From Streptomyces tsukubensis (lineage in GTDB: Bacteria > Actinomycetota > Actinomycetes > Streptomycetales > Streptomycetaceae), in the NCBI RefSeq assembly GCF_009296025.1, contig NZ_CP045178.1:744001-808000 (forward strand): 64,000 nt of DNA. Direction: 5' to 3'. The notes beneath the pieces were generated by a model, which saw nothing but the letters and a program-made list of their open reading frames with translations, was not told where the DNA came from and made no database searches. This document shows, one piece after another, positions 44,299 to 52,254 of this stretch; position 1 is the first letter of the stretch, and each line of letters opens with the position of its first letter. Made by a program: the position numbers and the translations under genes.

Positions 44299-44861
44299 GC
44301 CGGGAGGACGGCCGCGGCGGTGTCGCGCCCCGCGCCGTCTTCACCCCCGACGGCGGTCAGGTCACGGCTCTTGCCCGCACCCGTCAGGCGACGGTCTTCT
44401 CCCACACCCGTCAGGCGACGGCTCTCCTCCGCACTGGCCATGTCACGGCTCTCGCCCGCTGTCGGCGGGGCCGCGAGTGCGGCGATGGATGTTCCGCGCA
44501 GCCTGGCCTCCGCCGCCGCGGCGACCTCGCTCCAGAGGGCTGCGACACCTCGGGCCGGGCCCGGGTAGCGCAGGGTGGCAGGGCGTTCGCCGCGCACCGT
44601 GAGGAGGTCGCCGTCCACGGCGGCGACCACCTCGGCGACGCTGATGGTGGCGGCGTCGCGGCCCAGCCAATAACCGCCCTCGCAGCCCCGCTGGCTACGG
44701 ACGAGCCCCGCCTGCCGCAGGTCCCTGAAGACCGACTTGAGGAAGCGGAACGGGATGTCCTGGGCGGAGGCGATGCCCTCACAGGTCATGGGCCGTCCTC
44801 GGTCCGCCGCCAGCTCCACCAGAGCCCGGACCGCGTAGTCCGCCTTCGCCGATATCTGCAT
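44295..44861 (-). CDS. Rrf2-family transcriptional regulator
   Basis: A 188-residue regulator. Residues 1-70 form the Rrf2 winged helix (MQISAKADYAVRALVELAAD, GLVRSQRGCEGGYWL). The three iron-sulfur cysteines of IscR (about residues 90-106) are absent; only Cys27 and Cys60 occur. It therefore resembles the CymR type, which controls sulfur metabolism, rather than IscR. The last 50 residues are degenerate repeats (SRDMASAEESRRLTGVGE, DRRLTGAGKSRDLTAVGG) encoded by four copies of an about 30-bp repeat at 44345-44460. It is divergent from the cupin gene and next to the operon promoter it probably controls. Confidence 0.88.
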   Translation of the reverse strand: MQISAKADYAVRALVELAADRGRPMTCEGIASAQDIPFRFLKSVFRDLRQAGLVRSQRGCEGGYWLGRDAATISVAEVVAAVDGDLLTVRGERPATLRYPGPARGVAALWSEVAAAAEARLRGTSIAALAAPPTAGESRDMASAEESRRLTGVGEDRRLTGAGKSRDLTAVGGEDGAGRDTAAAVLPA

Positions 44862-45006
44862 CCGCCCGTCCCGCTCCCCTTCCGCCACGCCCGGCGAAAA
44901 CCGGTGAGGCCGTACCTGTCGCGCCCCCGCGAAGACCGGGGGTCCACCCGTACTGTCCTGCCTGCTGAACTGCCCTTCCCGCCACGGAGGGAGGCCGACC
45001 GGACGG

Positions 45007-45049
45007 CAATGGACACATCTTGACATCCATTCGGGCCGCTCTCTACGGT
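45007..45049 (+). promoter_or_regulatory. Cupin gene promoter with operator-like half-site
   Basis: TTGACA (45020-45025) and TACGGT (45044-45049) are 18 bp apart and read toward the cupin gene. CAATGGACAC (45007-45016), identical to the left half of the operator at 43168, lies directly before the -35, and ATGGA/TCCAT form arms around it (45009-45030). Control by the divergent Rrf2 protein is inferred. The 323-base gap between the two genes otherwise shows nothing. Confidence 0.55.
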
Positions 45050-45184
45050 CACCCCTGGAACAGGTCTCGCACCACCGGCCGTCGGCCGTCGCACCGCGGC
45101 CGCGCTCCGGCGGGTGCGCCGCACCGACGCAGCCCGCGCACCGCGCCCGGTGGCCGCGGTCCGCCCACGACGAGCAGGAATCCC

Positions 45185-45751
45185 ATGGCCGCGCAGCTCC
45201 CGTCCCCCTCCGACTCCGACGCGACACCGGCCCCCACCGCGGGCACGGAGCGGGACGCCTTCCACCCCGATCTGCCCGACCACGACCACGAGGACGGGTC
45301 GGGGGGGCTGCCGCTGCGCGCCAGGCTGCACCACATCAGGGCCGACTCGCTGGACGGGGGGACGGCGCAGACGGGCGGCATGCGGAGGTTCGCCGCGATC
45401 AGCGGCGCGAGCGTCGGTTCTGAGCGGATCTGGATGGGCCAGACCCACGTCGCACCCGAGACCGCTTCCTCCAACCACCACCACGGTGAGTCGGAGACCG
45501 CCATCCACGTGGTGAAGGGCCACCCGGAGTTCGTGTTCCTGGACGACTCCTCGGGGGAACCGGAGGAGATCCGCATCCGCACCTCACCGGGCGACTACAT
45601 CTTCGTACCTCCCTACGTGCCGCACCGCGAGGAGAACCCGAGCCCCGAGGACGAAGCGGTCGTGGTGATCGCCCGCAGCACGCAGGAGGCCATCGTGGTC
45701 AACCTGCCCGAGCTGTACGTACTCGGGGACGAGGCGCCCCGGGGCGACTGA
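45185..45751 (+). CDS. Cupin-domain protein
   Basis: A 188-residue single-domain cupin. The metal motif is HVAPETASSNHHHGESETAIHVV (three adjacent histidines and a glutamate, residues 94-116), and the second motif is PGDYIFVPPYVPHREENP. The first 35 residues are Pro/Asp/His-rich and variable. AGGA precedes the ATG. It probably binds a metal ion. Its shared regulatory half-site with the organosulfur operon suggests a thiol dioxygenase-like or sensing role, but the sequence does not prove this. Confidence 0.83.
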   Translation: MAAQLPSPSDSDATPAPTAGTERDAFHPDLPDHDHEDGSGGLPLRARLHHIRADSLDGGTAQTGGMRRFAAISGASVGSERIWMGQTHVAPETASSNHHHGESETAIHVVKGHPEFVFLDDSSGEPEEIRIRTSPGDYIFVPPYVPHREENPSPEDEAVVVIARSTQEAIVVNLPELYVLGDEAPRGD

Positions 45752-45859
45752 GGCGGGTACGGAGTCGACCGAGCGGATGCGGAGTCGACCGAGTCGGGAA
45801 CGGGGCGGAGGTCGGCCGGAGCCCGGGGGAACTCCCGTCCACGGGGGCGGCGCACTCTC

Positions 45860-46000
45860 CCGTCCGCGGGGCCGGAGAACTCCCCGGCCCCGCGAACGAA
45901 CCCACCGGCCCCGCGGACGGTCCGCGGCCCCGCGAAGGAACTCGCCGCCTCCACCCGCCGGTCCGCGGCCCCGCGAATCAACTCGCCGCCCCGCCGACGG
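45860..46000. repeat. Degenerate tandem repeats between cupin and glycosyltransferase genes
   Basis: About 45-bp units containing GTCCGCGGCCCCGCGAA and AACTCGCCGCC are repeated two to three times in the 256-base gap between convergent genes. They are rich in short inverted repeats (CCGCGG) and may also terminate transcription. Confidence 0.6.
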
Positions 46001-46007
46001 CCCGCCA

Positions 46008-47195
46008 TCAGCGCAGCATCGCCTCGATCAGATCGGCCGCCCGCTCCGTGCCGCCCTCGGCCAGCGCCTGCGCGCGCAGCCGTTCCACGCTCCGTGCGAC
46101 GTCGGCGTCCGTGGTCAGCTCCACGTAGGCGGCGCGGAGCGCCTCCGGGGTGGCGTCCGCCGTGTCGATGCGCCTGGCCACGCCGAGTCCGACGAGTTGG
46201 TCGGCGTTGGCGAACTGGTCGACGGCCTGCGGTACGGCGATCATCGGGGTCCCCGTGCGCAGCGCCTCGCTGCTGCTCCCCATCCCCGCGTGGGTGACGA
46301 AGACGTCCGCCTCCTCCAGGATCGCCATCTGCGGCACCCAGGAACGTACGTCCACGTTGGCGGGCAGCGGCCCGAGTTCCGAGGGTGCGACTTCCTTACC
46401 GATCTGGAGGACGATGTGCAGCCCCGGGATGTCTCCGAAGGCGGCGACACAGTTGCGGTAGAACTCCGGCTGCCGGGTGAAGGCGGAGCCGAGCGAGACG
46501 AGCAGGACACGTTCCGCGTCCTCGGGCCTGGTCCAGCCACCTTGTTCCCTGCCTTCGAAGCAGGGCCCGACGAAGGTCACCACGTCGGTGTTGACTTCGT
46601 CCGCGCGGGGCTGCATCGCGCGCGGGATCATCGCCAGCGACCTGCCAGGAGGTCCGGTGAAGGTGTCGACGTCCAGGGTCGTGGCTCCCGCACCGGCGAG
46701 CCAGGTCTCGAACTTGGCCCAGTAGGCGTCGGCGCCAGGCAGGGCCCGGATTCCGGCGCCCACCTCCTGCTCGTACCCCTTCCACGCCACGAAGGTGGGT
46801 GAGAGCTGCATGAGCGGGCGCCCCTGCGACTCGGCCAGGACGCGAGCGGCGTACGCGCCGATGTCGTACAGGTAGAGGTCGGCGGGGTCGGCGTCGTACA
46901 CGGCGCGCAGCTGGGGCAGTACCCGCATGCCGTCGTCGAGGAACCTGGTCATCGCCTCGATGGGTTCCTCGGGCCACTCGTCGCCGCTGGCGGAGGGCAG
47001 TCGAGAATCGAAGGGGACGAAGGTGGCCCCGGTGGGGGTGATGACGTCGGCGAGCGTCGGATCGTTCGCGTAGGTCACCCGGTGTCCGCGGGCCACCAGT
47101 TCACGGATGATCTCCAGGCTGGGCAGGACGTGGCTGATGGCGGCCACACCGATCATCGCTATATGGGCACGGTGACGGGATGTGTCGGGTGTCAT
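46008..47195 (-). CDS. Macrolide-type glycosyltransferase (OleD/OleI-like, GT1)
   Basis: A 395-residue GT-B glycosyltransferase very like OleD. Shared segments include PSLEIIRELVARGHRVTYA, WKGYEQEVG, VLLVSLGSAFTRQPEFYRNCV, WVPQMAILEEADVFVTHAG and TPMIAVPQAVDQFANAD (sugar-nucleotide site). The catalytic histidine is kept in SHVLP. The OleD N-terminal AAHGH is AAISH here, so the neighbouring acceptor-site residue differs. OleD-type enzymes add UDP-glucose to macrolides and many phenolics, giving intracellular resistance. It is not linked to a macrolide cluster; glycosylating the local aromatic polyketide or foreign antibiotics are both possible. Confidence 0.92.
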   Translation of the reverse strand: MTPDTSRHRAHIAMIGVAAISHVLPSLEIIRELVARGHRVTYANDPTLADVITPTGATFVPFDSRLPSASGDEWPEEPIEAMTRFLDDGMRVLPQLRAVYDADPADLYLYDIGAYAARVLAESQGRPLMQLSPTFVAWKGYEQEVGAGIRALPGADAYWAKFETWLAGAGATTLDVDTFTGPPGRSLAMIPRAMQPRADEVNTDVVTFVGPCFEGREQGGWTRPEDAERVLLVSLGSAFTRQPEFYRNCVAAFGDIPGLHIVLQIGKEVAPSELGPLPANVDVRSWVPQMAILEEADVFVTHAGMGSSSEALRTGTPMIAVPQAVDQFANADQLVGLGVARRIDTADATPEALRAAYVELTTDADVARSVERLRAQALAEGGTERAADLIEAMLR

Positions 47196-47253
47196 GGGTG
47201 AGTCGCTCTCTCAAGGTCTGCGGCGGATGGGCGTCGCGCACGGCGGTGGGCTG

Positions 47254-47321
47254 AGGGGTCCTTGCAACAGGGGAGTCCGATCAGGCCTCGGGGGCCGGGC
47301 GCCCATATTGCAAGGACCCCT
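47254..47321. repeat. 68-bp palindromic repeat element, copy A
   Basis: AGGGGTCCTTGCAA (47254-47267) and its exact complement (47308-47321) bracket a core with AGGGGAGTCCGATCAGGCC and GGGCGCCC. The same 68-bp structure recurs at 57628-57695, and half of it at 56669-56705. It sits 58 bases upstream of the glycosyltransferase start. The rest of the 669-base gap 47196-47864 has only local duplications of GAGCCGGGTCGGCGCGCGCGG-type sequence (47511-47575) and no supported gene. Confidence 0.9.
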
Positions 47322-47864
47322 GAGGCCGCGACGGCAGAAGCGGTCGCGGGCGGGCATTGAGCTGCGGGGCGGGGGCGGCGCGCTCGGCGTCCGCCCGGCT
47401 GGTCTCGTCAGCCGTAGATCTGGAGAAAGCACATGGGTGCAGGATAACGGGGCCTTGCTCCTGACGGAAAGCCACCGAAGGGGGATGCGACGGGCACGGG
47501 CTTGCCCGGGGAGCCGGGTCGGCGCGCGCGGACCGCCCGGAGAGTCAGGTCGGCGCGCGCGGGGAGCCGGGTGGGGCAGGGGTGACGCGTGGAGAGCTGG
47601 CCGCCCTCAGGACCGGGCGTAACCGGAGTACCGCGCCGAGACCGGGCACCGAAGTGCCGGACGTCGTAGATGCCGGGAGGAAGCCCGGAGAAGCCGGGAG
47701 AGTCCGGGGACTGCGGGCGGCGAGGCGGGGGCACACGGTAAAAGGGGCACCTGACGTGCGAGGAAGCATCGAACGGGTCCGGAGCGGGTCGCCGTGCGGC
47801 GGTTGGCCTGCCGGTCACGCGGCCCCTTGTACGCGTACGAGTCTCACGGCGGAGGTTTCGGTCC

Positions 47865-49100
47865 ATGACCACAGCGGTCCAGCAGCATCCCGAGAGCGAC
47901 GACGCTTCCCTGTCGCGCCCGGTTTCCCCGGGCGGGGCGACGGCGGACGAGCGCTCCGCCCGGATAAGACGGCGTCTTGAGCGACTGCTCGGCATCGCCA
48001 TGACGGAGGGGAACGCGCTGCGCCCGCTGCGCAACGGCGACGAGATCTTTCCCGCGATGCTCAACGCCATCGCGGGAGCGCGCCGCACGGTGGACATGAT
48101 GACGTTCGTCTACTGGCGGGGCGAGATCGCCCAGCGGTTCGCTCAGGCGCTGGCCGAACGGGCACGGGCGGGGGTACGGGTGCGGCTGCTGCTCGACGGT
48201 TTCGGCAGCAGGACCATCGAATCGGAACTGCTCGACCTGATGGACTCGGCCGGTGTCGTCGTCTCCTGGTTCCGCAAGCCCCTGCTGATCTCGCCGCTGA
48301 AACAGAACCACCGTTGCCACCGCAAGGCCTTGGTGATCGACGAGACGACCGCCTTCACCGGCGGGGTGGGCATCGCGCAGGAGTGGTGCGGCGACGCGCG
48401 GGGCGAGGACGAATGGCGTGACACCCATGTCGAGGTGCGTGGCCCAGCGGTCGACGGGATCGCCGCCGCCTTCGCGCAGAACTGGGCGGAGTGCAATGCC
48501 GAACTCTTCGACGCGCACGACACGTTCATCCCCCACCGCCCCTCGGGGGACGCCGTGGTCCAGGTCGTGCGCGGCTCGGCGAGCTTCGGCTGGCAGGACA
48601 TGCAGACCCTGCTGCGCGTCACGCTGGAGTCGGCCGAACGCCGGGTCAGGCTCGCCACCGCGTATTTCGCCCCCGACGACTTCTTCATCGATCTGTTGTG
48701 CAGGACGTCGGAGCGGGGCGTCGGCGTCGAACTGCTGCTGCCCGGCCCCTGTACGGACAAACGGGTGTGCCAGTTGGCGGGGCAGCGGCATTACGAGCGG
48801 CTGCTCGCCGCCGGGGTCACGATCTGGCACTACCAGCCCACCATGATGCACGCCAAGATCATCACGATGGACGGTGTGCTGTCCCTGGTCGGGTCGACCA
48901 ACCTCAACCGGCGCTCGCTCGAACACGACGAGGAGGTCATGCTGGCCGTCCTCGACCCGGCTTTCACCGAGACCCTCGACGGACATTACGACGACGACGT
49001 ACGGGCCAGTGAGCGCATCAGGACGCACCGCTGGCGCCACAGGACCCCGCTGCAACGCGTGAGGGAGGCAGCGATGCGTCCCATAAGCCGCTATCTCTGA
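47865..49100 (+). CDS. Phospholipase D-family protein (cardiolipin synthase-like)
   Basis: A 411-residue protein with two HKD motifs: NHRCHRKALVIDETTAFTGGVGI and MMHAKIITMDGVLSLVGSTNLN. Both keep the catalytic His and Lys that form the phosphatidyl-enzyme intermediate. Overall length matches ClsB-type cardiolipin synthases, though no N-terminal membrane helices are present, so it may act at the membrane surface. GGAGG precedes the ATG. The gap after it (49101-49303) contains GTCTGC hexamer repeats near 49119-49153. Confidence 0.9.
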   Translation: MTTAVQQHPESDDASLSRPVSPGGATADERSARIRRRLERLLGIAMTEGNALRPLRNGDEIFPAMLNAIAGARRTVDMMTFVYWRGEIAQRFAQALAERARAGVRVRLLLDGFGSRTIESELLDLMDSAGVVVSWFRKPLLISPLKQNHRCHRKALVIDETTAFTGGVGIAQEWCGDARGEDEWRDTHVEVRGPAVDGIAAAFAQNWAECNAELFDAHDTFIPHRPSGDAVVQVVRGSASFGWQDMQTLLRVTLESAERRVRLATAYFAPDDFFIDLLCRTSERGVGVELLLPGPCTDKRVCQLAGQRHYERLLAAGVTIWHYQPTMMHAKIITMDGVLSLVGSTNLNRRSLEHDEEVMLAVLDPAFTETLDGHYDDDVRASERIRTHRWRHRTPLQRVREAAMRPISRYL

Positions 49101-49303
49101 ATCGGCGTCTACCTCCGTGTCTGCGTCTGCGTCTGCGTCCGCGTCTGCGTCTCTGACGCTCGCGCGGCCGACGCGGAGCACGCGGGCGGCGGGCCAGGCC
49201 TCGCCGGGAGTCCGCCCGTCGACCCCGTCACCGGGCGTCCGTCATCCGTCATCCGTCATCGGGCGCCCGGCATCCGGCGCCCGGGGCTGCCGCGGGTCCG
49301 TGG

Positions 49304-50281
49304 TCAGGGCCGTCGCGGCGGGGCCGTCGAGTCCCTGGGGTGGACGGCTGTGGGGAGGCGGTCGGCGACCGTACGTCGGGGGCCCGCGCAGATTTCCAGC
49401 AGGCGTACGACGGCGAGGCGGCCCGCCTCCTCCACGGGAACGCCGAGGGCGGTGACGGACGGTGTGGTGGCCGCCAGGGTCGTCAGGTCGTCGGCCGCGG
49501 CGATACTCATCTCCCCTGGCACCTTGATGCCGGCGGCCTCAAGACCGTGCAGCAGCCCCAGGGCCAGGTAGCTGTTGTAGGCGACGGCCGCCGTGACGCC
49601 CTCGGGCAGGGCGCCGACCGCCTCGATGCCCGCGTCGAACGTGGGCGGCAGCGGTCCGAGCACGTGCAGTCGGGCGCCCGCCGCCTCGGTCTGCGCCCGC
49701 ATCGCGTCTCGGCGCCGCGCGTCCGCCCATGAGCCGGGCGGCCCCGATACGTAGGCGATCTCCCTGTGGCCCAGCTCCAGCAGGTGAGCGACCAGTTCGG
49801 AGGTGCCCTGGGCGGTGTCAAGGACGACGGAGGGGAGCCGCCCCACCTTCCGGTCGACGAGTACGAGTGGCCGGTGGCGCGCACGTTCACGCAGTGCCCG
49901 GTCCGTGCCGACGGGCGCGACCATGACGAGGCCGTCCACCTGGTCGGCGATACGGTCGGCGAGCGCCGCCTCGCGCCGGGCGTCGTACTCGGAGACGGTG
50001 AGCAGCAGCAGGCTGTCGGTCTCCTCCGCGGCCCGCTGCGCGCCCAGGACGAGCGGGGCGAAGAACGGGTTGGCGAGAGTGGGCACGATCAGGCCGATCA
50101 TTCCCGTGCGGCCCGTGGTGAGGGCCCGCGCGGCCCGGTTGGGCTGGAAGTCCAGGCGCTCGGCCGCGGACCTCACCCGTTCCAGGGTCGGCGCCGCCAC
50201 CATGTCGGGGCGCATCAGGGCCCGGGACGCGGTCGCTTTCGACACACCTGCCTCACGGGCCACATCCGCCAGCGTCGGCAC
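49304..50281 (-). CDS. LacI-family transcriptional regulator
   Basis: A 325-residue repressor: a LacI helix-turn-helix at residues 3-50 (TLADVAREAGVSKATASRAL) with hinge RAARAL, then a sugar-binding-like effector domain (TGRTGMIGLIVPTLANPFFAPLVLGAQR). The GTG at 50281 follows GGGGGAG and starts exactly at the conserved domain. It is divergent from a purine permease/adenine deaminase pair, and palindromes of the right type (50693-50719) lie before them. A purine-responsive role like PurR is inferred; a sugar-responsive role is the alternative. Confidence 0.9.
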   Translation of the reverse strand: MPTLADVAREAGVSKATASRALMRPDMVAAPTLERVRSAAERLDFQPNRAARALTTGRTGMIGLIVPTLANPFFAPLVLGAQRAAEETDSLLLLTVSEYDARREAALADRIADQVDGLVMVAPVGTDRALRERARHRPLVLVDRKVGRLPSVVLDTAQGTSELVAHLLELGHREIAYVSGPPGSWADARRRDAMRAQTEAAGARLHVLGPLPPTFDAGIEAVGALPEGVTAAVAYNSYLALGLLHGLEAAGIKVPGEMSIAAADDLTTLAATTPSVTALGVPVEEAGRLAVVRLLEICAGPRRTVADRLPTAVHPRDSTAPPRRP

Positions 50282-50692
50282 TCTTCTCCCCCATCTTTCG
50301 CGCTTCCCGCACTTCCCACACTTCCCGCGCGACCGTTCGACGGCCTCCGGCTGCTGACCGTACCCGGCGGCGGGGCGGGCGCGCCCGGCGCACCGGAGCC
50401 TACGCACTTCGGCATCCGCACTCCGCCGGCCGGACGGGCCCCGCCGCCACCGCCGCTCCTCCCCTCAGCCGTCCGTCCTCGCCCCCCCTTGCTCGCCCTG
50501 CCCCCCTGCCCCCCTTGCGTGCCGACGCACATCCCGGCACGAGCCCACAGCCACCAGCGCACCAGCCGACACTGCCGGCTTCACCCCTTTCCGGACGTAT
50601 TGTCAGTGATGGAGCGTCCGGCGGGGGCGTGCGTGGCGACGCGGTGTGACGAACCCGTGGTTCACGTGACGACCGAGCCGTGCCATCCTGTC

Positions 50693-50719
50693 TGCAACCG
50701 GTCTCTGCAACCGGTTGCA
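50693..50719. promoter_or_regulatory. LacI-type operators before the purine permease gene
   Basis: TGCAACCGGTTGCA (50706-50719) is a perfect 14-bp palindrome with the central CG typical of LacI-family operators. TGCAACCGGT (50693-50702) is a partial second copy 13 bp upstream. They lie 76-102 bases before the permease gene within the 513-base gap shared with the divergent LacI gene. No other feature was recognised in that gap. Confidence 0.7.
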
Positions 50720-50794
50720 CGTGCCAGCGGAGAGACGGCGGAACCCCCAGGACCGGGCCGGCCGCGCTCGTCCCCTCATTCTGCCGAGGTGTTC

Positions 50795-52195
50795 ATGCCC
50801 CACCCCGACGTTCCCGACGCGACGTCCGGCGGCGCTCCCGCCGCGACCGCCGCGGCCCCGCCGCCACCGGAGGCCCCGGACCCCACCGGTTCCTTCCTGG
50901 AGCGGCGGTTCCGCGTCCGTGAACGCGGCAGCTCTCCGCGCACCGAGGCCGTGGCAGGGCTGTCGATGTTCGTCGCCGCCGCCTATGCGGCCGTCGTCGT
51001 ACCCGGTCAGCTCGCCAAGGCCGGCGTACCGCTGGGCCCCGCCACCACGGCGGTGCTCATCTCGATCGTCCTGGCGACCCTCGCGATGGGTGTCTTCGCC
51101 AACCTGCCTTTCGTACTCGCTCCGGGTCTCGGCGGGGTCGCGCTGCTCGCCGTGACGATCGTGGGCCAGGACGGTGTGCCGTGGGACTCGGCGCTCGGCA
51201 TGGTGTTCTGGTCGGGCGTGGCCTTCCTGGTCCTGACCGTCCTCGGTATCCGGGATCTGATCACCCGGCTGATGCCGATGAATCTGAAGTACGCGATCAG
51301 CGGCGGTCTCGGTCTCTACATCGCCCTCATCGGCTTCAGGGACAGCGGACTCGTCATCGCGAAGACCAGCAGCGCCGCGCTGTCGGTGGGCGACCTGTCG
51401 AAGCCCGCGGGCCTGCTCGCGCTCGGCGGTCTCGTCCTGCTGACGGCGCTGGTCAGCCGTAAGGTCCCCGGCGCGTTCCTGATCACCATCGCGGTGGTGA
51501 CGCTCGTCGGCATCCCCTGCGGCGTGACCGAACTGCCGGACCACCTCTTCGGCGCCCCCGCGAGCCCAGGGCCTGTCGCCTTCCACATCGACATTTTGGG
51601 CGCGCTCAGGCCCGAGTACTTCCCGTACATCTTCGCCTTCTTCGTCTCCGAGTTCTTCTCGATGACCGGCACGCTGCTCGCCGTCGCGGGCCGCGCGGGC
51701 CTCACCGACAAGGACGGCAACCTGCCGGGTGTCAGGAGGCCCTTCTACGTCGACTCCGCCGCGGTGATCGGCGGCGCGGGTCTCGGTGCGCCGAGCATGA
51801 CCGCGTATCTGGAGTCCTCCGCGGGCGCCGACAGTGGCGCGCGGACCGGTCTCGCCTCGGTATGGGCGGCCGGTGGCTTCGCGGTACTTCTCCTCTTCAC
51901 GCCCTTCGCGACGCTGATCCCCTCCGCGGCGACGGCCCCCGTCCTGATGTACGTGGGTCTGACGATGCTCGGCGCGCTGCGCAACGTCGACTTCAAGGAT
52001 CCGACCAACGCGATCCCCGCCGCCATGACCGTCGCCACCACGCTGTTCTTCGGCAACTTCGGCACCGGTATCGCCGTCGGCCTGACCGCGCACGTCCTGG
52101 TGAAGGCAGCCGCGGGGAAGTTCAAGGAGATCCCCTGGGGCCTGTGGATCGTGCTGATCCCGCTCGGCTACTACTTCTACACACTCGTCCCGTGA
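50795..52195 (+). CDS. Purine permease (NCS2 family, AzgA-like)
   Basis: A 466-residue membrane transporter with about 12-14 helices. Characteristic segments are RTEAVAGLSMFVAAAYAAVVVPG, LAPGLGGVALLAVTIVG, MNLKYAISGGLGLYIALIGFRDSGLV and TAYLESSAGADSGARTGL. The pattern matches the AzgA/GhxP branch that imports adenine, guanine or hypoxanthine with protons. GAGGT precedes the ATG at 50795. The next gene, 59 bases on, is adenine deaminase, which supports adenine as substrate. Confidence 0.9.
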   Translation: MPHPDVPDATSGGAPAATAAAPPPPEAPDPTGSFLERRFRVRERGSSPRTEAVAGLSMFVAAAYAAVVVPGQLAKAGVPLGPATTAVLISIVLATLAMGVFANLPFVLAPGLGGVALLAVTIVGQDGVPWDSALGMVFWSGVAFLVLTVLGIRDLITRLMPMNLKYAISGGLGLYIALIGFRDSGLVIAKTSSAALSVGDLSKPAGLLALGGLVLLTALVSRKVPGAFLITIAVVTLVGIPCGVTELPDHLFGAPASPGPVAFHIDILGALRPEYFPYIFAFFVSEFFSMTGTLLAVAGRAGLTDKDGNLPGVRRPFYVDSAAVIGGAGLGAPSMTAYLESSAGADSGARTGLASVWAAGGFAVLLLFTPFATLIPSAATAPVLMYVGLTMLGALRNVDFKDPTNAIPAAMTVATTLFFGNFGTGIAVGLTAHVLVKAAAGKFKEIPWGLWIVLIPLGYYFYTLVP

Positions 52196-52254
52196 TCGCG
52201 GCCAGCGCCCCGCGTCCCGCCCGCACCGCACGACAGACCGAGGAGCCCCACCGT

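Noticed and set aside
47408..48097. Minus-strand frame in the 669-base gap before the phospholipase D gene
   Set aside because: Proline/arginine-rich shadow sequence overlapping the 5' end of a supported gene, with no recognisable domain.
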